Assembly: GCA_030526455.1 (NCBI GenBank) | Contig: JAUNCU010000011.1 | Coordinates: 5,278-18,184, forward strand | DNA: 12,907 nucleotides | DNA from: Bacteroidales bacterium | Lineage (GTDB): Bacteria > Bacteroidota > Bacteroidia > Bacteroidales > Muribaculaceae | Reading direction: 5' to 3' | In this document: positions 1-5,249 of the stretch, one piece after another | Layout of the letters: each line of letters starts with the position of its first letter | How positions within the stretch are numbered: the stretch's first letter is position 1 | Made by a program: the position numbers and the translations under genes | Notes under the pieces: model-generated | Database searches by the model: none | What the model was told of the DNA's origin: nothing | What the model saw: the letters and a program-made list of their open reading frames with translations, nothing else

Positions 1-429
1 CGCGAAGCAGTGAAGGACGAAAACGCGCAAATCCTCGTGATCGCGGCACAGACCGAAAGCGAAATCGCCGAACTCGAAACCTACGAAGAACGCCAGATGT
101 TCCTCCAGGAAATAGGCCTCGAAGAGAGCGGCGTGAACCGCCTCATCAAGAGCGCCTACGCCCTGCTCGACCTCGAAACATTCCTCACCGCCGGCCCCAA
201 GGAAGTGCGCGCATGGACCTTCCACAAGGGCAGCAAGGCACCACAGTGTGCGGGCGTGATCCACACCGACTTCGAGCGAGGCTTCATCCGCGCCGAAATC
301 ATCAAATATGAAGACTACATCGCCCTCGGCAGCGAAGCCGCAGTGAAAGAAGCCGGTAAAATGCACATCGAAGGCAAGGAATACGTGTTCCAAGACGGCG
401 ACATCGTAGTATTCCGCTTCAACGTATAA
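1..429 (+). CDS. ychF: YchF/Ola1-family redox-regulated ATPase, C-terminal part (5' end outside window)
   Basis: This is the last 142 codons of a gene whose reading frame is open from base 1, so the true start lies outside the window; the GTG at position 10 is only an internal valine codon. The protein shows the typical end of YchF: the helical segment with E-R-Q-M-F-L-Q-E-I-G-L-E-E, then the TGS domain with F-L-T-A-G-P-K-E-V-R-A-W-T, the stretch C-A-G-V-I-H-T-D-F-E-R-G-F-I-R-A, and the family ending D-G-D-I-V-V-F-R-F-N-V. YchF/Ola1 is an Obg-related P-loop protein that prefers ATP, binds ribosomes and is linked to oxidative stress and translation control. The nucleotide-binding G domain is not in the window. 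It is a housekeeping gene, convergent with the polysaccharide genes and separated from them by a terminator hairpin, so it marks the conserved flank of the locus. Confidence 0.96.
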   Translation, partial: REAVKDENAQILVIAAQTESEIAELETYEERQMFLQEIGLEESGVNRLIKSAYALLDLETFLTAGPKEVRAWTFHKGSKAPQCAGVIHTDFERGFIRAEIIKYEDYIALGSEAAVKEAGKMHIEGKEYVFQDGDIVVFRFNV

Positions 430-456
430 GCCCCAAGCGGCACAGCAAAAAGAATC

Positions 457-496
457 AAAAGCGCTTTCCTCAAGAGAAATGGGGAAAGCGCTTTTT
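457..496. terminator. Bidirectional intrinsic terminator between ychF and the polysaccharide genes
   Basis: A near-perfect inverted repeat pairs 457-471 with 481-495 around a 9-base loop (aagagaaat); the core is aaaagcgctttcc against ggaaagcgctttt. On the plus strand the stem ends in a five-T run (492-496) followed by more A/T, 28 bases after the ychF stop. On the minus strand the stem is followed by TTTT, GATTC and TTTTT, so it can also stop transcripts from the gene ending at 534. It is therefore read as a shared terminator for two convergent units. This rests on sequence inspection only; no folding energy was computed. Confidence 0.88.
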
Positions 497-533
497 ATTA
501 TGGGGGGAAAAATAGGCTGTGATGGGTGTGGGC

Positions 534-1613
534 TCAACGTACTGCGGCCAGGATTTCCTGGGTGCGCTGGGCGATGGAGGGCCAGTTGAATTCCGTCAGG
601 TTGTAGGCCACAGGGGTTCCCGCTGAGGCGGCCAACTGAGCGCTGATGCAGCGGCGCATGGATTCGGCGTCGGCTTTGGCGAAATAGGTGCTGGCGGGAA
701 GATCCACCAGGTGGGTGGCAGGAATGTCGCTCACCGCCAATGGAAGACCATAGGCCATGGCTTCGAGCAGCACAAGAGGGAAACCTTCGTTCACCGACGA
801 GAGCACATACAGTTGCGCATGGCTATAGAGTTGACGCAAATCTTCGCCCGATGTGAAGCCCGTGAACACCACCTTGCCGTTCACATCGAGTTGCTTGAGT
901 TTTTCGAAATAGGAAGTGTCGTGATCGCTACCACCCGCTATCACCAGTTGCTCCACATCGGGCATGTGCTGCACGGCCTCGATGAGGTATTCAAATCCCT
1001 TTTCGGGCGTGAGTCGGCCCACACTGAGGATGTATTTGCCCAGATGGATGCCATGCCGGCGCAGGAAATCGGTGGCTTCGCTGCGCTCAACGGCAGGAAT
1101 GCCATTAGGGATGTAGGTGGATTTCGCCAGAATGTTCTCAGCAAACTTTTCGCGCTGGAATTTGTTCACGAAGATGATGTGGTTGCTGAAGCGCAACGCG
1201 AGTGATTCGCTCATCTTTAGCAGGGTGCGAGCCACCATGCCCCACTTCTTATGCTCGTAATTGGGGCTGTGGTAAGTGAGCACCACCTTCAGACCGAAGA
1301 GGCGCAGCAGCGGCGCAAACATGGCGGGACCAATGTTGTGGATGTGTACCACCTGCGGACGGTGCACAATGCAGTGGCACACGCTCAGAAACGAGTGGAG
1401 CACCGCTTCGAAGCCCTTCACGCGCGTGGATGGAAGGTCGACGTAACTAATGCCGGGAAAAGTGTGCGCCGATGCCTCGGTGAGGTAAGGCTTGCGCCTA
1501 TAAAGGGTTACCCCCACATGATTCATGCGAGGGTAAATATTTTCACAATGCATTTCCACTCCGCCCTGAATGCCAGGGAAGCCACGTGTTCCTATCACTG
1601 CTATTTTGGTCAT
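534..1613 (-). CDS. GT4-family glycosyltransferase (DUF1972-type N-terminus)
   Basis: A 359-residue GT-B fold retaining glycosyltransferase that would add one sugar to the lipid-linked repeat unit on the cytoplasmic face of the inner membrane. The N-terminus I-A-V-I-G-T-R-G-F-P-G-I-Q-G-G-V-E (residues 4-20) is the acceptor-domain loop seen in the DUF1972 subgroup, which includes rhamnosyltransferase-like enzymes of capsule clusters. The nucleotide-sugar half has S-V-G-R-L-T-P-E-K-G (197-206) and the E-x7-E motif E276-G-F-P-L-V-L-L-E284 followed by A-M-A-Y-G-L-P. The ATG at 1613 sits directly before the conserved first beta strand; no clear Shine-Dalgarno is visible, as is usual in Bacteroidetes. 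It lies 82 bases downstream of the radical SAM gene and is the last gene before the bidirectional terminator. Donor and acceptor cannot be told from sequence. Confidence 0.92.
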   Translation of the reverse strand: MTKIAVIGTRGFPGIQGGVEMHCENIYPRMNHVGVTLYRRKPYLTEASAHTFPGISYVDLPSTRVKGFEAVLHSFLSVCHCIVHRPQVVHIHNIGPAMFAPLLRLFGLKVVLTYHSPNYEHKKWGMVARTLLKMSESLALRFSNHIIFVNKFQREKFAENILAKSTYIPNGIPAVERSEATDFLRRHGIHLGKYILSVGRLTPEKGFEYLIEAVQHMPDVEQLVIAGGSDHDTSYFEKLKQLDVNGKVVFTGFTSGEDLRQLYSHAQLYVLSSVNEGFPLVLLEAMAYGLPLAVSDIPATHLVDLPASTYFAKADAESMRRCISAQLAASAGTPVAYNLTEFNWPSIAQRTQEILAAVR

Positions 1614-1695
1614 GGTGGGGTGGAATAGTTAGTTGCTAATAAATCTATGTGCTGTGTGAGGAGATCTCGGCGCTATCGCGAGAGGGGTGCGGGAA
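1614..1695. other. Short spacer between radical SAM gene and GT4 gene
   Basis: This 82-base gap contains no ORF, no CAAAnnTA (minus-strand TAnnTTTG) promoter match and no T-tract hairpin. The only regularity seen is a small 8-base palindrome, gagatctc, near 1660. The lack of a terminator suggests that the two flanking genes are co-transcribed. Confidence 0.5.
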
Positions 1696-2709
1696 TTAGT
1701 CCCAGCAGAGGTCTTTGCCCTTGCGCGCGCGCCACATGTTTTTGAGAATCCACTTGATGGGCACCCATGGGCGACGCACCATATCGTGGCGCTCGGTGAC
1801 GATGAAGGTGCAGTTGCGGTCGCACGACTTCACCTTCTGGAGCGCTTCCTGATACTTCTTGTTGCCTTCGTCCATGATTTCTTCCCAACTGTTCTCCTTG
1901 ATGTTGCCGATCACCCATTCCTCGCAACTGCCATTACATGGCGAAACGTTGCCCCATGGGTCGATGAAGAAGAAGTCGGTGAGCGCACCGCAAGCGGGGC
2001 GGTAACCAGCCTCGTCGCCACGGAGACGGCGGTGGATAGAGCGGTTGAAATAGGCACGGCCATAGTCCTTGAGGCGATCTTTTAAGCGACGACGCTTGCT
2101 GGTGAGCAGCGCCTTCACGAAGCGCTCGTGCTGCTTGAGCGCCTCTTCGCTCTCCACCTGGTTGTCGTCTTTGTGGAAATACCAACTGTTGTGCACAGCC
2201 GAGTTGCCAAGTTCCACATCCAGCGCCACGCAGAGTTCGTAGAGCGACACGAGGTCCATGTAGTTGTCGGGAGAGATCACCACCGAGAAACCAATGTTTT
2301 TGCACTTGGTTTTCTTCAATTCGAGCATGGTGCGCAGCGCGTGGTCGAAGCCGTTGTGCAAGCCACGCTTCTCGTCGTTGATTTTGGGAAGTCCCTCCAC
2401 GCTCACGCGGATGAGGATGTTGGGATATTTGTTGGCCAGTTCCACGATTTTCTCGGTGTTGTAGCCATTGGTGCTCAATTCCAGGAGCGACGACTTTGGA
2501 TAGAGAATCTCGAAAATGCGGTCGATATCCTTGCGAATAGTGGCTTCACCGCCGGTGATGTTGATGCGCAGGCCAGCGGGGAGTTTCTCGTAATATGATG
2601 GGTCGATTTCTTCAGTAGGCTTGGTCTGGTGCTTCCAGATGTTGCACATATTGCATTTCGCATTGCAGCGGAATGTGGTAATCAGACTGCCTTGAACTAT
2701 ATTCTTCAT
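1696..2709 (-). CDS. Radical SAM protein with SPASM/twitch-like C-terminal cysteines
   Basis: This 337-residue protein has the radical SAM signature C15-x3-C19-x2-C22 (T-F-R-C-N-A-K-C-N-M-C), which binds a 4Fe-4S cluster and cleaves S-adenosylmethionine. It also has the SAM-binding I-T-G-G-E-A motif at 51-56 and an S-T-N-G-Y strand-end motif at 79-83. After the barrel come C240, C258, C262, C296 and C300, with a C-G-A-x-D-F-F-F-I-D-P-W-G-N-V-S-P-C pattern. This matches a SPASM/twitch-type auxiliary cluster region, including the 'x-I-D-P-x-G-x-V-x-P-C' strand turn common to MoaA/PqqE-like enzymes. The basic C-terminus (R-R-P-W-V-P-I-K-W-I-L-K-N-M-W-R-A-R-K) could be amphipathic. The substrate is unknown. 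Placed among glycosyltransferases, it may modify a sugar or lipid-linked intermediate, but a peptide substrate is not excluded. No small precursor peptide gene is evident next to it. It follows a terminator and its own candidate promoter. Confidence 0.9.
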   Translation of the reverse strand: MKNIVQGSLITTFRCNAKCNMCNIWKHQTKPTEEIDPSYYEKLPAGLRINITGGEATIRKDIDRIFEILYPKSSLLELSTNGYNTEKIVELANKYPNILIRVSVEGLPKINDEKRGLHNGFDHALRTMLELKKTKCKNIGFSVVISPDNYMDLVSLYELCVALDVELGNSAVHNSWYFHKDDNQVESEEALKQHERFVKALLTSKRRRLKDRLKDYGRAYFNRSIHRRLRGDEAGYRPACGALTDFFFIDPWGNVSPCNGSCEEWVIGNIKENSWEEIMDEGNKKYQEALQKVKSCDRNCTFIVTERHDMVRRPWVPIKWILKNMWRARKGKDLCWD

Positions 2710-2720
2710 AAATGATATTT

Positions 2721-2728
2721 GTACGTAC
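2721..2728. repeat. Perfect 8-bp palindrome gtacgtac in radical SAM leader
   Basis: The palindrome lies 11 bases upstream of the radical SAM ATG (2707-2709 on the plus strand), inside the predicted 5' leader. It could be a protein- or RNA-level control site, or simply chance; an 8-bp palindrome alone is weak evidence. Confidence 0.25.
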
Positions 2729-2750
2729 TTATCTCAATAACACAAAAATG

Positions 2751-2766
2751 TGCACATTATTGTGCA
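2751..2766. promoter_or_regulatory. Palindrome TGCACA-N4-TGTGCA overlapping the radical SAM promoter (candidate operator)
   Basis: The plus strand reads tgcacattattgtgca, two perfect 6-bp half-sites separated by four A/T bases. On the minus strand this starts inside the -7 element (2765-2772) and extends across the expected transcription start. Its position is where a dimeric repressor would block initiation, but no regulator is encoded in the window and no function has been shown. It could also be a small hairpin at the transcript's 5' end. Confidence 0.35.
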
Positions 2767-2772
2767 AAGTTA
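2765..2772 (-). promoter_or_regulatory. Candidate Bacteroidetes sigma-ABfr -7 element TAACTTTG
   Basis: Read on the minus strand, the bases are TAACTTTG, an exact match to the Bacteroidetes -7 consensus TAnnTTTG. It lies 55 bases upstream of the radical SAM start codon and directly after the T-tract of the preceding terminator. A clear TTG at -33 is not seen; that region is occupied by the terminator hairpin, so the promoter may be weak or need an activator. It is the only exact TAnnTTTG that I found in any intergenic gap on the minus strand of this window, which makes its location more telling. Confidence 0.6.
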
Positions 2773-2773
2773 C

Positions 2774-2820
2774 AAAAAAAAACTCATACTGCACGCATGA
2801 GAATTCACGCGTGCAGTATG
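2774..2820 (-). terminator. Intrinsic terminator after the GT4 gene at 2853-4049
   Basis: A perfect 12-bp stem pairs catactgcacgc (2785-2796) with gcgtgcagtatg (2809-2820), with a few more pairs possible across the inner loop. On the minus strand the stem is followed by GAG and then nine T residues (plus-strand A-run 2774-2782). This is a textbook Rho-independent terminator 33 bases after the stop codon at 2853. On the plus strand no T-tract follows, so it works in the minus direction only. It divides the locus into two transcription units, or attenuates read-through into the radical SAM gene. Confidence 0.88.
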
Positions 2821-2852
2821 GCTATTTTATAAGTGTTTGATTTATAACACCA

Positions 2853-4049
2853 TTACGCTTTATAAATATTTTCAAGCAGCGACTGATGGCTCTCGGGCGA
2901 GAAGCGATTGATGGCGGCGGCTTTGATGGCGGCGTGCTGCCATTGGCGACCCATGGCCTCGTGGATGCCGGCGGCCAGGGCCTGTGCGTCGCCCGAGGGG
3001 AAGGTGATGCCGGTTTCGGCGTCGATGAGTTCGGGGATGCCGCCTATGCGCGCCCCCACCACGGGAGTGCCCGCGCAGAGCGACTCGATCACGCCCAGCG
3101 GATTGTTTTCGTAGCATTCCGATGGCATCACCGAGCATTTCGCCTGGCTCAGCAGCGACGTCACGCCCTGGGCGTCGAGATGGCCGAGGAACTTGATGTG
3201 GCTGCAGTGGGCATATTTCGCCTTCAGTTCGTCTTCAAGCGGACCGCCACCGGCTATGCGCAACTCGTGGCCACTCTGTGCGGCGGCCTCAAGCAGGGTG
3301 CGCACGCCTTTCTCCTCACTCAGGCGGCCCACGTAGCAGTAGTAATCGCCGCGCTGGGTACCGTCGGTGTCGCGCAGCAGCGCGAGTTTCTTGGGGTCGA
3401 CGAAGTTGCAGAGCACCTTCACCTTCTCGGGGCTGAATCCGCCCTGCTTCATCTTCTGCGCCATGAATGCGCTGGGACAGATAAAGGCGTCGGTGTATTG
3501 TTCCAGCACCTTGCGGTTCCACTTCTTCGCCTCCAGCCATGCGATGGCGCTCGCCGCCAGCGAGCCTTTCATGCAGCGGTGCTTGAGCACACCGCCCTTG
3601 CCGCTATAGCACAGTTCGCAGGGATGGCCGCCACGGGTGCAGGAATAAGCAGGGCAAAGGAGTTTGTAGTCGTGCATGGTCCACACCACACGGCACCCGC
3701 GCTGCTTGGCGATTTTCGCCAGCACGGGCGAGAGATAGGAGTGGATGTTGTGCAGGTGCACCACCTGAGGCTGGAAATCGTCGAGCAGGCGCTCAAATGA
3801 TGCGGTGATGTCGCCCAAGCCCAGAGTGCGCTTGAGTCCTTGTATTTTAGCCTTCACCCCGCCGGCGAAACTCACCTCGGGGGCAAAGTATTTCTTATAG
3901 GGGGAATCCACCGTTTCGGGATACTGCATGGCGTAGACCGCCACATCGTGCCCCGCCGAGAGCAGGAGCGACTCAGTGTTCATCATCACCACGCAGTCGC
4001 CGCCACGAGGATAGTAGAATTTATTTACGAGTAATATCTTTTGAGCCAT
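2853..4049 (-). CDS. GT4-family glycosyltransferase with five-cysteine insert
   Basis: A 398-residue GT-B enzyme. The N-terminus K-I-L-L-V-N-K-F-Y-Y-P-R-G-G-D (4-18) holds the glycine-rich acceptor loop; V-V-H-L-H-N-I-H follows at 96-103 and W-T-M-H-D-Y-K at 123-129. The donor domain shows Y-V-G-R-L-S-E-E-K-G (239-248), A-G-G-G-P-L (266-271) and E-x7-E at E314 and E322, followed by L-C-A-G-T-P-V-V. Between the two halves lies a cysteine cluster, C132, C137, C144, C147 and C159, directly after M-H-D-Y-K-L-L-C-P-A; it resembles a metal-binding knuckle and occurs in a subgroup of capsule GT4 enzymes. It probably extends the repeat unit at the inner membrane. It is the last gene of the main operon, 51 bases after its upstream neighbour and followed by a strong terminator. 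Its GC content is visibly higher than that of its neighbours. Substrates are unknown. Confidence 0.92.
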   Translation of the reverse strand: MAQKILLVNKFYYPRGGDCVVMMNTESLLLSAGHDVAVYAMQYPETVDSPYKKYFAPEVSFAGGVKAKIQGLKRTLGLGDITASFERLLDDFQPQVVHLHNIHSYLSPVLAKIAKQRGCRVVWTMHDYKLLCPAYSCTRGGHPCELCYSGKGGVLKHRCMKGSLAASAIAWLEAKKWNRKVLEQYTDAFICPSAFMAQKMKQGGFSPEKVKVLCNFVDPKKLALLRDTDGTQRGDYYCYVGRLSEEKGVRTLLEAAAQSGHELRIAGGGPLEDELKAKYAHCSHIKFLGHLDAQGVTSLLSQAKCSVMPSECYENNPLGVIESLCAGTPVVGARIGGIPELIDAETGITFPSGDAQALAAGIHEAMGRQWQHAAIKAAAINRFSPESHQSLLENIYKA

Positions 4050-4100
4050 AAATATATCAATGAATATATCTATAACGAGAAAGCGGCTGTTTTATTCTGT

Positions 4101-5207
4101 TTAGCGGCGCTTTCTTTGTTCAAAAATGCTGATCATCTTCTTCGCGCACCCCACGTTAGTGAGACCGAAGCGCGCTTTCACACACGCTTCATGATAAGAT
4201 TCATAATCAGAAATGAGTTGAATAAGCGTGTGCTCATCCCAGTTGTCTTTGGCGATGCCCAAGTGGTTGTCGTTCACAAAACTGGCCGACGTGGGCATGG
4301 TGTTCATCACCACGGGAGTACCGCTGACGATAGATTCTGGTATCGACACCATGTTAAGATCCATGCTGGTATTCACCAAAAGCGCCTTTGCCTGTCGCAA
4401 ATATGAAGCCAGTTGGTGATGCGTCAAAAAGCCGTGCAATGTCACATTCTGCTCAAGATTCGCCGCTTTTACTTGCGCTTGAAGCGAGGCCGCCATGTCG
4501 CCATCGCCTATCACATGAAGGTGATAATGCTTAAAGTCGGGGATGGCAACCAGTTTAGCGAAAGTGGCAATCATCTTATCCACATTCTTGCGAGCGACCA
4601 GTTGCGACACAATCACGAAGGAATCGGTTGACGAATCGGCTGGGTAAAGCGCTTGGCCATCGGCTCCATGGTCCACGATTTGGTCGCTCACATGGCTTGA
4701 GTAATGCCTAATAAAGTCGGCTGCGGGTTGCGAGCGCGGAACCACTAAACACTTGTTCATCAACAGTCGCATCACCACATTATGCCAAAATTTCGACGGC
4801 ATCTTCTTCATCTTGCGCTGGTGATAGGCCATCTCCTGCCAAATAACGAGTTTGTCGGGGCAGTATCGGCTGGCTACAAGCGTAGCAATCGAGAATGCCT
4901 CACTTGAAATCACCATGTCGAATCGGTCCTTGTTGTCGGCCAAAAATTTGCCGAGCCCTTTTGGCCACGGAAGCAGCGACGGCTTGAACACCTTGGGCAT
5001 GCGCGAGGGCAGGAACACCACCTCCACATCCTCGGGAACACTTCCAGAAGGGCGAAACTCTTCAGCGGCCACAATTGTAACGCTGTGTCCTAATTCTAAA
5101 AAACCACGGGCGAAAGTACATATCATCGTGTCGGAAATCGACTCACGACGCTTGATCACTCCATGTTCGGCAGTTGAGAGGATGAGGTTGAGGATAAGGA
5201 TATTCAT
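4101..5207 (-). CDS. GT4-family glycosyltransferase (D-x7-E variant)
   Basis: A 368-residue GT-B type glycosyltransferase. The N-terminal half begins M-N-I-L-I-L-N-L-I-L and carries the charged loop H-G-V-I-K-R-R-E-S-I-S-D (15-26) in place of the usual G-G loop. The C-terminal donor domain has I-V-S-Q-L-V-A-R-K-N-V-D (199-210), H-V-I-G-D-G-D (231-237), V-T-L-H-G-F-L-T (255-262) and a motif with D283 and E291 followed by S-I-V-S-G-T-P-V-V. This keeps the spacing of E-x7-E but with aspartate in the first position. The ATG at 5207 starts the first beta strand. It lies 42 bases after the beta-helix gene and 51 bases before the next GT4, with no terminator between, so it belongs to the same operon. 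Composition is close to 50% GC in sampled lines, lower than its downstream neighbour. Donor and acceptor are unknown. Confidence 0.88.
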   Translation of the reverse strand: MNILILNLILSTAEHGVIKRRESISDTMICTFARGFLELGHSVTIVAAEEFRPSGSVPEDVEVVFLPSRMPKVFKPSLLPWPKGLGKFLADNKDRFDMVISSEAFSIATLVASRYCPDKLVIWQEMAYHQRKMKKMPSKFWHNVVMRLLMNKCLVVPRSQPAADFIRHYSSHVSDQIVDHGADGQALYPADSSTDSFVIVSQLVARKNVDKMIATFAKLVAIPDFKHYHLHVIGDGDMAASLQAQVKAANLEQNVTLHGFLTHHQLASYLRQAKALLVNTSMDLNMVSIPESIVSGTPVVMNTMPTSASFVNDNHLGIAKDNWDEHTLIQLISDYESYHEACVKARFGLTNVGCAKKMISIFEQRKRR

Positions 5208-5249
5208 ATATGAAGCGTGCGGTTAATATGTGCGAGTAATCGTTCCTTA

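Noticed and set aside
2886..3800. A 304-codon plus-strand open frame opposite the GT4 gene at 2853-4049
   Set aside because: It is antisense to a gene with all GT4 motifs and is explained by the high GC content there.
4078..4115. Inverted repeat AGAAAGCG/CGCTTTCT around the stop codon of the GT4 at 4101-5207
   Set aside because: The stem is only 8 bp with a 22-base loop, overlaps the coding end and is not followed by a T-tract on the minus strand, so it is not a convincing terminator.
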